Positions 41,483 to 50,266 of a stretch of 64,000 bases of DNA are shown here, piece by piece; the stretch's first letter is position 1, and the number at the start of each line of letters is the position of its first letter. Made by a program: the position numbers and the translations under genes. The DNA comes from an uncultured Collinsella sp. Its GTDB lineage: Bacteria > Actinomycetota > Coriobacteriia > Coriobacteriales > Coriobacteriaceae. Where the stretch lies: contig UQHS01000006.1 of NCBI GenBank assembly GCA_900540845.1, forward strand, positions 42,425 to 106,424, read 5' to 3'. The notes beneath the pieces are model-generated. The model ran no database searches and had not been told where the DNA came from. It saw only the letters and a program-made list of their open reading frames with translations.

Positions 41483-42913
41483 TTAGGCCAGGTCTTCGCC
41501 GTTGGTGGCGATTACCTTCTTATACCAATCGAAGCTCTTCTTCTTGGAACGCTTGAGGGTGCCGTTGCCCGCGTCGTCGCGGTCGACGTAGATAAAGCCG
41601 TAGCGCTTGGACATCTCCCCGGTACCCGCGGAAACCAGATCGATCGGGCCCCAGGTGGTGTAACCCAGCAGGTCGACGCCGTCCTCGTTCACCGCGTCGC
41701 GCATGACCTGGATATGCTGACGCAGGTAGTCGATGCGGTAGTCGTCGTTGATGGAGCCATCCTCCTCGACGACGTCCTTGGCGCCCAGGCCGTTCTCGAC
41801 CACGAACAGCGGCTTCTGATAACGGTCGTACAGGTCGTTGAGGGTAATGCGGAAGCCCAGCGGATCGATGGCCCAGCCCCACTGGCTCTCCTGCAGATAG
41901 GGATTCTTGGCGCCGGCGAAGGCGTTGCCCTTGGTCTTCTCGACATCGGGGTTATCGGCACCGGCGGAGCAGCGGGTGGAGTAGTAGCTAAAGCTGATGA
42001 AGTCGACGGTGTTTTCGGCCAGGATCTCGCGATCCTCGTCGGTCATCCCGACGTCGATGCCCAGGCGCTCGAGCTTCTTGAGCGCGTAGGCCGGGTAGTA
42101 GCCGCGGCTCTGGACGTCGACGAAGAAGTAGTTGTCCTGGTTGTCGAGCTGGGCCGCGCGAACGTCCTCGGGGCGGCAGCTGTACGGGTAGTAGCTGCCG
42201 GCGGCCAGCATGCAGCCGATCTTCACCTCGGGGTCGATCTCGTGCGCGATCTTGGTTGCCCATGCGCTCGCGACCAGCTCGTTGTGAGCAGCGAGATACT
42301 CGACGGCCTTCTTGTCCTCGCCCTCCTCAAAGACCAGGCCGGCGCCCATAAACGGCAGGTGCAGGATCATGTTGATCTCGTTGAAGGTGAGCCAGTACTT
42401 CACCAGGCCCTTGTAGCGGGTGAAGATCGTGGTCGCGAGGTTCTTGTAGAAATCGATGAGCTTGCGGTTGCGCCAGCCGCCGTACTCCTTGATGAGGTGG
42501 ATCGGGCAGTCGAAGTGCGTGATGGTGACGAGCGGCTCGATGCCGTGCGCTTGGCACTCGCGGAACACGTCCTCGTAGAAGGCGAGGCCTGCCTCGTTGG
42601 GCTCGGTCTCGTCGCCGTTGGGGAAGATGCGCGTCCAGGCCAGGCTCATGCGGAACGTCTTGAAGCCCATCTCGGCAAAGAGGGCAATGTCCTCCTTGTA
42701 GTGATGGTAGAAATCGATGCCGGTCTGCGCGGGGTAGTAATAGCCGTCCTCGAAGTCGAGCATCTTGCGCTGGCCGGAGACCACCGCAAAGCGCTCGGGG
42801 CCGTGCGGGGCCACGTCCACGTTGGCCAGGCCGCGACCGTCAACGTTGTACGCGCCCTCGCACTGGTTGGCAGCCGTCGCGCCGCCCCACAGGAAGTCTT
42901 TACGGAAAGCCAT
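41483..42913 (-). CDS. 6-phospho-beta-glucosidase (GH1), copy sharing a tract with 48544-49989
   Basis: 476 aa. GH1 marks: FLWGGATAANQCEGAYNVDG, acid/base Glu in TFNEINM, nucleophile Glu in VVENGLGAKD, and the phosphate-binding SAGTGEMSKRYGFIYVD. From about 41502 to 42679 the DNA looks identical to the second copy. The first 78 codons differ at many synonymous sites and at the N-terminus (MAFRKDFLW against MANQVQQFPEGFLW). Last gene of the run bglG-EIIBC-esterase-DUF4867-GH1, though repeats separate it from the previous gene. Confidence 0.94.
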   Translation of the reverse strand: MAFRKDFLWGGATAANQCEGAYNVDGRGLANVDVAPHGPERFAVVSGQRKMLDFEDGYYYPAQTGIDFYHHYKEDIALFAEMGFKTFRMSLAWTRIFPNGDETEPNEAGLAFYEDVFRECQAHGIEPLVTITHFDCPIHLIKEYGGWRNRKLIDFYKNLATTIFTRYKGLVKYWLTFNEINMILHLPFMGAGLVFEEGEDKKAVEYLAAHNELVASAWATKIAHEIDPEVKIGCMLAAGSYYPYSCRPEDVRAAQLDNQDNYFFVDVQSRGYYPAYALKKLERLGIDVGMTDEDREILAENTVDFISFSYYSTRCSAGADNPDVEKTKGNAFAGAKNPYLQESQWGWAIDPLGFRITLNDLYDRYQKPLFVVENGLGAKDVVEEDGSINDDYRIDYLRQHIQVMRDAVNEDGVDLLGYTTWGPIDLVSAGTGEMSKRYGFIYVDRDDAGNGTLKRSKKKSFDWYKKVIATNGEDLA

Positions 42914-43072
42914 GCATCAATCCTTTCACACGCTGTTTGTCGTGGCTTCAGTATCCCCGCAAGCAGCGCGCTACTCAACGGCAGCGGCGCAGGCCGACAC
43001 TTCTTTTCGCGCGCAGACGCTCGGCAGCCGCCCACGTCTGACACTTTTTGATACCCGCCGGCCCAAACCGCC

Positions 43073-43109
43073 AACCACCACAAAGGGGACAGGCACCTTT
43101 GTGGTGGTT
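43073..43109. repeat. GGGGACAGG repeat family (R2), hairpin copy
   Basis: A perfect 13-bp stem AACCACCACAAAG/CTTTGTGGTGGTT around a GGGACAGGCAC loop. The loop matches other R2 members, while the stem sequence is different. Confidence 0.85.
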
Positions 43110-43125
43110 TGGGCAGGTTTGTCTT

Positions 43126-43261
43126 GATCTGTAACAGGTAGACCGTCAAAATCGGGCCTGGTGTTACAGATCGAGATCTTTCGGACAGCCCTCTACGGTT
43201 TGTCTAAATCTGTAACAGGTAGAGACGATTTAGCCCGCTAGATGTTACAGATCGAGACAAA
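43126..43261. repeat. Two tandem copies of palindromic family R3 (GATCTGTAACA)
   Basis: Copy 1 has arms GATCTGTAACA (43126-43136) and TGTTACAGATC (43162-43172). Copy 2 has ATCTGTAACA (43208-43217) and TGTTACAGAT (43243-43252) with extra TTTGTCT/AGACAAA arms. They begin 11 bases past the DUF4867 stop codon. Confidence 0.8.
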
Positions 43262-43271
43262 CAGGAAGCCC

Positions 43272-43916
43272 CTAGTCGCAGGTGACGTCGAGGTTCTTGC
43301 CGACGAGGCCTACGTAGCCGCCCTCGGCAGCTTTGGGGCTGTCGGCGTGGCAGAGGACCCACTTGTCGGCCTTCCAGTAGCAGTAGCTGTCGCCGGCCGC
43401 GGGCATGTCGGCCGCCGCCTCGGGGCGCGGGCCGTTGGTGCCAGCGGGAAGCGCCACCATCACCTGGAAGCCGCCGTCGTCGACCATGCAGGGCGTGTAG
43501 TGGAGCGTGGTGTTGAAGACCTCGACGACCTTGCCGGCCGGCACGCGGAACGCCTTGACGCACGCGGTGTCGAGCTTGCCGTCCTCGATCTCCCAGCGAT
43601 GCGCCACGAGCAGGATAAAGTCGCGGGCGCCCAGGTTGAACTCGCTGGCACGGTGATACTCCAGGCAGTTGAGACGCGTGTTGTGCCCGTTGCACCAGCC
43701 GAGCTGGAAGGGGCGGCCGCCGTACATGAGAAAGCCCAGTTTATCGGCATCCTTGACGCCCTCGAGCTCCGGCGCGCTTGCTACGTACTTGCTGCCCTCG
43801 GGGATGGGCGTAGCCGCGAGCGCCTCGATGAGCGGAGCGGTCAGGTTGGACGGAACGTCGTTCCACACACGGCCATAAGATTTGAACTCGTGATCTGATA
43901 CAGAGTAGATATGCAT
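43272..43916 (-). CDS. DUF4867-family protein
   Basis: 214 aa from ATG 43916 (AACAGGAG site). MHIYSVSDHEFKSYGRV opens the chain, and GWCNGHNTRLNCLEYHRASE with FILLVAHRWEIEDG form conserved blocks rich in His and Glu that could hold a metal. The overall beta pattern suggests a cupin-like fold. I recognise the family as DUF4867, often found near sugar PTS genes; its reaction is unknown to me. The neighbouring esterase and PTS suggest sugar-related work. Confidence 0.75.
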   Translation of the reverse strand: MHIYSVSDHEFKSYGRVWNDVPSNLTAPLIEALAATPIPEGSKYVASAPELEGVKDADKLGFLMYGGRPFQLGWCNGHNTRLNCLEYHRASEFNLGARDFILLVAHRWEIEDGKLDTACVKAFRVPAGKVVEVFNTTLHYTPCMVDDGGFQVMVALPAGTNGPRPEAAADMPAAGDSYCYWKADKWVLCHADSPKAAEGGYVGLVGKNLDVTCD

Positions 43917-44039
43917 GTTCGCTCCTGTTCGTTTATGTGACAGTATGAACATTCTAGAACATCATTCATCCACGACCACGATCAATACCGAAAACATTGC
44001 ATGACGAAATCACCCGCTCAAAAAGCGACATGCAGCTTC

Positions 44040-45020
44040 CTAGTCGAGATAATCTTTAAGAAACTCAATAACGCTCATACACCAGTAGTCGGTCTCCGGC
44101 GCATGGGGCTTCATCAATGCGTGCCCCCCTTCTGAATACATGACTCCCTCATGGTGTACTCCAGCTGCATCCAGAGCATCGACCATCTTTTCATAATTGT
44201 CGGGCGATACAATATCATCGTCGGCGCATTGCCAAAGATATGTCGGAGGATACTGCTCCCACACATGCTGATTAATACAGAAATCATCGAGCGAGTCGCG
44301 ACCAGCCCCGCCGCACACCGAATCAAGAAATCTATTGTCTGATGCGCTCTCAAAGCCACGAAGATCAATCGGTGCATAACACAGGACCAAGGCTTTGGGT
44401 GCCTCGCATCCGTAGGACGCAAATCCCTTGTTGTCCGTCCCCCACTCGGCAGTTAAATGCGCACCAGCAGAAAAGCCGATAACTGCATAACTTTTTGCGA
44501 CATTAAATTTCGCTGAATTCTCGAAGACAAAACGGACAGCTCGATTTAAATCGTCGATTGGACGCGGCATCAAAGGCTCGACCCTCACCCTGTATGACAG
44601 CACGAACACGTTATAGCCCGCATCGTTGAGCTCGGGGGCAACGGGAAAGCCTTCCATTTGATGACAAACGCTCTGATAACCTCCGCCCGAAACCGCAATG
44701 ATAAAGGGAGCCCCGGGTCTCCCGGGAAAGAAGAACAGTTTCGTGTTGCGTCGAGTCGGATCACGGATGCAGTCGGCTTCATCCCATATATCGTAGGCAA
44801 CTTGCCTCCCGTCATCCACGAGCTCGACAATCCGATTCAATCCACGCAAAACGCGAGTAGTTTCATATGGATTAGCATCAGAATTCATATGAGACACGAT
44901 GGGTTTATTCCACATGCGCTCCCAAGTTGAAGGCCGGCAAAGCATAAGGTGCTCGCCAAAGCCAGCGAACTCAGGAAGGAGCGCGATTTCGCCAAACGTC
45001 ATATCGGCTGTAATTGTCAT
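44040..45020 (-). CDS. Alpha/beta-hydrolase (acetyl-esterase-like)
   Basis: 326 aa. The serine nucleophile is in VIGFSAGAHLTAEWG, the oxyanion motif is IAVSGGGYQ (HGGG-like), the aspartate is in WQCADDDIVS and the histidine is in SEGGHALM. That is the BD-FAE/acetyl-xylan-esterase type of fold. It may remove acyl groups from imported sugars. The DNA here is more AT-rich than on either side, pointing to a different origin. It follows the EIIBC gene after a terminator-like stem (45053-45075). Confidence 0.82.
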   Translation of the reverse strand: MTITADMTFGEIALLPEFAGFGEHLMLCRPSTWERMWNKPIVSHMNSDANPYETTRVLRGLNRIVELVDDGRQVAYDIWDEADCIRDPTRRNTKLFFFPGRPGAPFIIAVSGGGYQSVCHQMEGFPVAPELNDAGYNVFVLSYRVRVEPLMPRPIDDLNRAVRFVFENSAKFNVAKSYAVIGFSAGAHLTAEWGTDNKGFASYGCEAPKALVLCYAPIDLRGFESASDNRFLDSVCGGAGRDSLDDFCINQHVWEQYPPTYLWQCADDDIVSPDNYEKMVDALDAAGVHHEGVMYSEGGHALMKPHAPETDYWCMSVIEFLKDYLD

Positions 45021-45052
45021 AGCTAGTCACTCCAAAAATGAGGGTGGGCTCG

Positions 45053-45075
45053 CGTGAATCAACGGCAAGCCCACC
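45053..45075 (-). terminator. Stem-loop after the second EIIBC gene
   Basis: GGTGGGCT (45053-45060) and AGCCCACC (45068-45075), followed on the minus strand by TCATTTTTGG. Could end or attenuate the message before the esterase gene. Confidence 0.65.
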
Positions 45076-45125
45076 GCATGCAATCTGTCGCGGGGTTTTC
45101 GGCAGCTTACATCCCAAATAATTGT

Positions 45126-46496
45126 CTACTCCACTACTGCCTCTTCATCAGGGCGATACAGGATGTAAACGAGAACGAAGTTAAGAATTAAACCGACGAC
45201 ATTGCAAAGAATTGCGCCGATGAGGCTGCTCATATCACCAGAAGGATCCATATAACCGGGGAAGCTAAAAATGCCGCTCGACGTCATAACGAACGTACAG
45301 GTGTTGAAAATCGCCGGGATAACAGCACTGATTGCTCCGGCGACCATGGAAGCGATAATGATCTTCTTGTGCTCCAAGATGATGCCGTACAGCGCCGGTT
45401 CCGTAATCCCGAAAAAGCCCGTAATGGCACAGCTGAACCCAAGACTCTTTTCACTCGGGTCCTTCGAGCGGAGGGCAAACGCCAAACAAGCGCCGACAAC
45501 ACCCATGCTGCAGCAGAGAAGTCCAAGGATAGGATCGGAGCCGACGGTCATAATATTGTTGATGGAAAGCACGATCAGGGCCCAATGGAGTCCAAGGGGG
45601 ATCATAACGAGACCGAATATCGGCCCGAGAATAACGCCGCAAAGGACGGGGCTGAACTGATAGACCGCCAGCACTGCAGTCGCAAGCAAAGAGCTCGCCT
45701 GCTGAATAACGGGGCCGATCACAAGGAGCGAGACGGGGGCGGCAACAGCAACCGTCAGGAACGGGACGAGCGCAAATGCCACAACATCGGGAAGAACCGC
45801 CCGCAGCCACTTATTAAGAACGGATGCGAACCAAGCCGCCACGATAGCAGGAAACACCGTGGAGGAATAGCTCACCATTGTGAACTTCATGCCGAGCAAA
45901 TCCAGCGCATCGCCCGCTCCGGCCGCAGCAACGAAAGTCGGATAAATCAGGATTGCACCGAGTACCGCACCGATATATCGATCGGTTCCAAAGAACTGAG
46001 CAGCAGATGATCCGACAAGAACGGGCAGAAAATACATGCAGGCATTTCCCATGCCGTACAGCAGAGTGTATATTCCGCTCTCGGCGGAAACAGCACCCGC
46101 CGTCGTCAGAATACTAAGGACGGCGTTTATCATTCCGCATGCGATCAAGGCAGGAAGAACGGGCATCATGATGCCGCTGATGAGCTTCATTAGCTTTCCC
46201 AGAAAGCCCTTAGTCTCTCCTTCGCTTGCCTCGGAATCTCCGGCATCAATCCCGGTTTCCTTGGCAACGATTTCATAGACCTTATCGACCTTAGGTCCCA
46301 CAATCACCTGATATTGCCCCGCGGAATGGCGAATGTCGATCACGCCATCAATCGCCTTGACTTTTGCATCGTCTACGATGCTTTCGTCCTTAAGGTTGAA
46401 CCTTAAACGAGTCATGCAGTGAGCTACAAATGTAACGTTGTCTGCGCCGCCCACCATCTCGAGAATCTCGGCAGCGAGCTTGGTTGTATCTGCCAT
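45126..46496 (-). CDS. PTS beta-glucoside EIIBC permease (no IIA domain), second
   Basis: 456 aa from ATG 46496, which has a GGGAGAAA site at 46505-46512. EIIB domain with the phosphorylated cysteine in FVAHCMTRLRF, then a linker and an EIIC domain with FGITEPALYGIIL. No EIIA domain; phosphate must come from a separate EIIA. It lies 68 bases after the second bglG gene. The AT-rich codon use is unlike the first EIIBC, so it is not a recent duplicate. Confidence 0.93.
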   Translation of the reverse strand: MADTTKLAAEILEMVGGADNVTFVAHCMTRLRFNLKDESIVDDAKVKAIDGVIDIRHSAGQYQVIVGPKVDKVYEIVAKETGIDAGDSEASEGETKGFLGKLMKLISGIMMPVLPALIACGMINAVLSILTTAGAVSAESGIYTLLYGMGNACMYFLPVLVGSSAAQFFGTDRYIGAVLGAILIYPTFVAAAGAGDALDLLGMKFTMVSYSSTVFPAIVAAWFASVLNKWLRAVLPDVVAFALVPFLTVAVAAPVSLLVIGPVIQQASSLLATAVLAVYQFSPVLCGVILGPIFGLVMIPLGLHWALIVLSINNIMTVGSDPILGLLCCSMGVVGACLAFALRSKDPSEKSLGFSCAITGFFGITEPALYGIILEHKKIIIASMVAGAISAVIPAIFNTCTFVMTSSGIFSFPGYMDPSGDMSSLIGAILCNVVGLILNFVLVYILYRPDEEAVVE

Positions 46497-46564
46497 AAAT
46501 ACCATTTCTCCCATGTTGAGTTTTATATGTAACCATCAGCAAAGCGCGCGCCTTTGCCAACTAA

Positions 46565-47404
46565 TTACCTTGTTTTCGATGCAATTCGATTGATGTGCAT
46601 CATGAGGTAGAGTCTTTCTTCGTCTATAAGTTCCCGCCCCGTCAGTCGGCTGAGAACAGAAGCAATATCATCGGCGCACATTGATGCCACCGGATATTCT
46701 TTTTTGAGCGAGAGGTACATCTTGCGGTTGTCGCTCACGATGCTTTCGCCAGAGTTCAACCTATTGAATAAGTACTGAAGATGGGTTGCGAACCTTGCGT
46801 AATCGAAACCTTCCCGATCAACTTGAATGCCAAGCCGATTTTCAACAGCAACGGTTGACTCCTCCAGAACACGATCGTAGATATCCGCGCTAAACTCTTT
46901 AACTACTTCGCATGAGTCCGAATCGGCCATGTTATTGATAAACGCCATGGCAATTCCAACTGCCTCATGAGCTGGAAGCCTAACGTTAAGACGTTTCCTG
47001 ATTATCTTAAGTGCATACTCGCCGATTCTAAATTCGACGGGATATTGTTGGCGGACATCAAACGATAAAGGCATGCGGACAACGATATTTTGCTCTTTGC
47101 GCTTAACCGCATACGCGATATGGTCCGCAAGGATAAACGGCAAATTAGGGCTCACCTCATAAGACAGCAAACCTGTCGACATATCAATAACATCCGAGGT
47201 AAGCTCGAGAAGCTCGTCGGGGACCTCGTCAACGAGAGCGATGTAGCGAGAGCTAACGTTATAAAACGTTCGTTGAATCTCCGAAAGAGGGACCTCGTCT
47301 CCGACATTCTTAAACCCCAGACCACGGCCGAATGCAACCAACTGTCTGCCATTTCCATCGACGCAGAGGACAGCGCTGGTATTAATTCGTTTAACAATTT
47401 CCAT
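46565..47404 (-). CDS. BglG/LicT-family transcription antiterminator, second
   Basis: 279 aa from ATG 47404. CAT domain MEIVKRINTSAVLCVDGNGRQ...FGRGLGFK, PRD1 with LADHIAYAVKRK and PRD2 with AMAFINNMADS and the final LMMHINRI. It would bind a RAT in its own leader and relieve termination at 47425-47484. It is in the AT-rich island and clearly diverged from the first BglG. Confidence 0.92.
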   Translation of the reverse strand: MEIVKRINTSAVLCVDGNGRQLVAFGRGLGFKNVGDEVPLSEIQRTFYNVSSRYIALVDEVPDELLELTSDVIDMSTGLLSYEVSPNLPFILADHIAYAVKRKEQNIVVRMPLSFDVRQQYPVEFRIGEYALKIIRKRLNVRLPAHEAVGIAMAFINNMADSDSCEVVKEFSADIYDRVLEESTVAVENRLGIQVDREGFDYARFATHLQYLFNRLNSGESIVSDNRKMYLSLKKEYPVASMCADDIASVLSRLTGRELIDEERLYLMMHINRIASKTR

Positions 47405-47424
47405 GTGTCCCCCCCTAAACAGAA

Positions 47425-47508
47425 CAAGGCTCCCGAAGCAGAATCCGACAATCAATGTCGACAGATGCTGCTTCAGGAGCCTTGCCTGAATATCACTCTG
47501 AGGACTAG
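47425..47508 (-). promoter_or_regulatory. Leader terminator and candidate RAT of the second bglG
   Basis: A 17-bp stem (47425-47441 with 47468-47484, one mismatch), followed on the minus strand by TTCTGTTT, forms a terminator before the coding start. Just upstream, minus-strand AGTGATATTCAGGCAAGG (47480-47497) has RAT-like CAGGCAA and overlaps the 5' stem arm. Confidence 0.68.
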
Positions 47509-47604
47509 TTTAAGCGAGCTAGTGCTAATGACCTCGAATAAACACTTCTAAACAGTTAAACGGTCGATATCTCCGTGTGAACGGTTTGGAGGCAGAGGGC
47601 GGCC

Positions 47605-47853
47605 CTATGCCTGCTGATAGTGCAGGTGCTTCTCGTCGATATCGGCCAGGTCGCGGTCGAGATAGCGGCGCGCGAGCCAGTTTGCCATGGGGAGGTTCTG
47701 GTCCAGGTAGTTTCCTCACTCCTCGGGAGCAGCGCCGGGGATATCGTCCTCAAAGCCAGCAACAAACTCGAACAGCTCACGCACGAGCGGCAAGATTTCC
47801 TCGCTCGTCAGCTCACCAAAAAAGACGAAGTAAAAGCCCGTGCGGCAGCCCAT
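47605..47853 (-). pseudogene. luxS: luxS remnant (S-ribosylhomocysteine lyase), C-terminal half with a nonsense codon
   Basis: The frame starts at MGCRTGFYF, the LuxS motif that carries the catalytic cysteine, and continues through LTSEEILPLVRELFEF and IPGAAPEE. There a TGA (47716-47718) stands where the family has the cysteine of ECGNYLDQN; the frame goes on as GNYLDQNLPMANW and ends at a TAG. The N-terminal half with the HxxEH zinc ligands is missing. Just before it, on another frame, are 11 codons MAIKKLILDLE (from 47885), which look like the start of a nucleoside hydrolase. A deletion apparently joined these pieces. Confidence 0.82.
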
Positions 47854-47889
47854 TCCAGATCAAGGATCAGCTTCTTGATCGCCATAGTT

Positions 47890-48408
47890 CTACTCCGCTT
47901 CTCCGTCTTGTACCAAATCGTCTAAATCAAACACGCGCTCAACTTCGGCACGCGTGGGAATCGACTGCTGCGCGCCCAGGCGCGACACCGTCACCGCCGA
48001 GGCGCGTGCGCCCGCCGCCATGCACTCAAAGAGCGGCAGGCCCTCCAGACGAGCCGCCGCAAGCGCGCCGATAAACGTATCGCCCGCAGCCGTGGTGTCG
48101 ACCACCTCGCTCGAAAACGCCGGCATGCGCAGCAGCTCACCGTCATCGCCAAGTGCAACTGAGCCGGCACCGCCTAGCGTGATGACCGCAGTCCCGGCGC
48201 CCTTGTCGAGCAGCGCCGGCAAGACTGCAAAAAGTATAAGGAACAGTGCGGTGATGGCGCCGGCGACAGCGAAGACGCGGCGGCGGTATGCGCGATGCGA
48301 TATGCCAACAAGGAATCGCGGCATGGCGAAGAGCCTGCCGCCCCTGGGATCCGCCGCGGGTGCGGGTCGGGCGGCCGCGTGGCCGATATGTCGCTCGCGG
48401 GTACCCAT
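47890..48408 (-). pseudogene. rbsK: Ribokinase C-terminal remnant fused to a foreign membrane-protein start
   Basis: 172-codon frame. From about residue 70 it is a ribokinase/PfkB C-terminal third: TAVITLGGAGSVAL, then VVDTTAAGDTFIGALAA (the catalytic GD motif) and VSRLGAQQSIPTRAEVERV. The first 70 or so residues are unrelated, with a basic start and a transmembrane helix (VFAVAGAITALFLILFAVLPAL). A ribokinase needs about 300 residues, so this is a deletion-made chimera and unlikely to work as a kinase. Its stop is 4 bases before the nucleoside hydrolase start relic, as in an rbsK-rih operon. Confidence 0.75.
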
Positions 48409-48476
48409 AGTGCTTTCAGTGTACCGACAGATGGGTCCAAAAATCGGGCCGCATATCCCAAAATCCGCAGACGGTA

Positions 48477-48514
48477 AGGCGCCCGGCGGGCATAAGCTGC
48501 TCGTCGGGCGCCTT
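48477..48514. terminator. Stem-loop between the ribokinase remnant and the second GH1 copy
   Basis: AAGGCGCCCG (48477-48486) pairs with CGGGCGCCTT (48505-48514). It lies about 30 bases past the GH1 stop on the minus strand and probably ends that transcript. Confidence 0.65.
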
Positions 48515-48543
48515 GGTTAGGAAGCTATTGCTGTTGGGAAACC

Positions 48544-49989
48544 CTAGGCCAGGTCTTCGCCATTGGTGGCGATTACCTTCTTATACCAATCGAAGCTCTT
48601 CTTCTTGGAACGCTTGAGGGTGCCGTTGCCCGCGTCGTCGCGGTCGACGTAGATAAAGCCGTAGCGCTTGGACATCTCCCCGGTACCCGCGGAAACCAGA
48701 TCGATCGGGCCCCAGGTGGTGTAACCCAGCAGGTCGACGCCGTCCTCGTTCACCGCGTCGCGCATGACCTGGATATGCTGACGCAGGTAGTCGATGCGGT
48801 AGTCGTCGTTGATGGAGCCATCCTCCTCGACGACGTCCTTGGCGCCCAGGCCGTTCTCGACCACGAACAGCGGCTTCTGATAACGGTCGTACAGGTCGTT
48901 GAGGGTAATGCGGAAGCCCAGCGGATCGATGGCCCAGCCCCACTGGCTCTCCTGCAGATAGGGATTCTTGGCGCCGGCGAAGGCGTTGCCCTTGGTCTTC
49001 TCGACATCGGGGTTATCGGCACCGGCGGAGCAGCGGGTGGAGTAGTAGCTAAAGCTGATGAAGTCGACGGTGTTTTCGGCCAGGATCTCGCGATCCTCGT
49101 CGGTCATCCCGACGTCGATGCCCAGGCGCTCGAGCTTCTTGAGCGCGTAGGCCGGGTAGTAGCCGCGGCTCTGGACGTCGACGAAGAAGTAGTTGTCCTG
49201 GTTGTCGAGCTGGGCCGCGCGAACGTCCTCGGGGCGGCAGCTGTACGGGTAGTAGCTGCCGGCGGCCAGCATGCAGCCGATCTTCACCTCGGGGTCGATC
49301 TCGTGCGCGATCTTGGTTGCCCATGCGCTCGCGACCAGCTCGTTGTGAGCAGCGAGATACTCGACGGCCTTCTTGTCCTCGCCCTCCTCAAAGACCAGGC
49401 CGGCGCCCATAAACGGCAGGTGCAGGATCATGTTGATCTCGTTGAAGGTGAGCCAGTACTTCACCAGGCCCTTGTAGCGGGTGAAGATCGTGGTCGCGAG
49501 GTTCTTGTAGAAATCGATGAGCTTGCGGTTGCGCCAGCCGCCGTACTCCTTGATGAGGTGGATCGGGCAGTCGAAGTGCGTGATGGTGACGAGCGGCTCG
49601 ATGCCGTGCGCTTGGCACTCGCGGAACACGTCCTCGTAGAAGGCGAGGCCTGCCTCGTTGGGCTCGGTCTCGTCGCCGTTGGGGAAGATGCGCGTCCAGG
49701 CCAGGCTCATGCGGAACGTCTTGAAGCCCATCTCGGCAAACAGCGCGATGTCCTCTTTGTAGTGGTGGTAGAAATCGATGCCGGATTGGGCGGGATAGTA
49801 GTAGCCCTCTTCGAAATCGAGCATCTTGCGGACACCGGCGCCCACGGCAAAGCGCTCCGGGCCGTGCGGCATGACGTCAACGTTCGCAAGGCCGCGACCA
49901 TCGACGTTGTAGGCGCCCTCGCACTGGTTTGCTGCGGTCGCGCCACCCCACAGGAAGCCCTCGGGGAACTGCTGTACCTGGTTTGCCAT
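48544..49989 (-). CDS. 6-phospho-beta-glucosidase (GH1), second copy of the shared tract
   Basis: 481 aa, monocistronic, with start MANQVQQFPEGFLWGG and a GAGAGGGA ribosome site. From 48545 to 49740 it repeats the gene at 41483 almost base for base (stop codon TAG instead of TAA, one change near codon 473). It keeps its own first 83 codons. Acid/base and nucleophile glutamates (TFNEINM, VVENGLGAKD) are the same. This is the signature of recent gene conversion or duplication. Confidence 0.94.
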   Translation of the reverse strand: MANQVQQFPEGFLWGGATAANQCEGAYNVDGRGLANVDVMPHGPERFAVGAGVRKMLDFEEGYYYPAQSGIDFYHHYKEDIALFAEMGFKTFRMSLAWTRIFPNGDETEPNEAGLAFYEDVFRECQAHGIEPLVTITHFDCPIHLIKEYGGWRNRKLIDFYKNLATTIFTRYKGLVKYWLTFNEINMILHLPFMGAGLVFEEGEDKKAVEYLAAHNELVASAWATKIAHEIDPEVKIGCMLAAGSYYPYSCRPEDVRAAQLDNQDNYFFVDVQSRGYYPAYALKKLERLGIDVGMTDEDREILAENTVDFISFSYYSTRCSAGADNPDVEKTKGNAFAGAKNPYLQESQWGWAIDPLGFRITLNDLYDRYQKPLFVVENGLGAKDVVEEDGSINDDYRIDYLRQHIQVMRDAVNEDGVDLLGYTTWGPIDLVSAGTGEMSKRYGFIYVDRDDAGNGTLKRSKKKSFDWYKKVIATNGEDLA

Positions 49990-50266
49990 GGGAATCCCTC
50001 TCTACTCGCCTGGCGCCACGCAGGCCGCATCCAACAGCCCGCACGCCGACTCGATACACCTTGAGTATCGCCCGCGCGAAGGCGGCGCTCAATGGCCCGG
50101 CGGCATCGTGATACTTCTTTTCGGCACCAATAACCGCAGGCGACAAGCGCGTTGATATCTTTTGATACTTTTGATGAACACTCGGTCGCCCGTTGATGCG
50201 TGCACCGCCGCTCGCATCCCGCGCACCTCCGCTCGCGTCCCCGCGGTGCGGCAAGGCGGCCCTGCG

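Noticed and set aside
43073..43261. CRISPR array
   Set aside because: The repeats are palindromic elements of two different families with only one or two units; no regular spacers and no cas genes in the window.
48775..50064. 429-codon plus-strand frame opposite the second GH1 copy
   Set aside because: Antisense shadow. Its identity to the frame opposite the first copy only reflects the shared GH1 tract.
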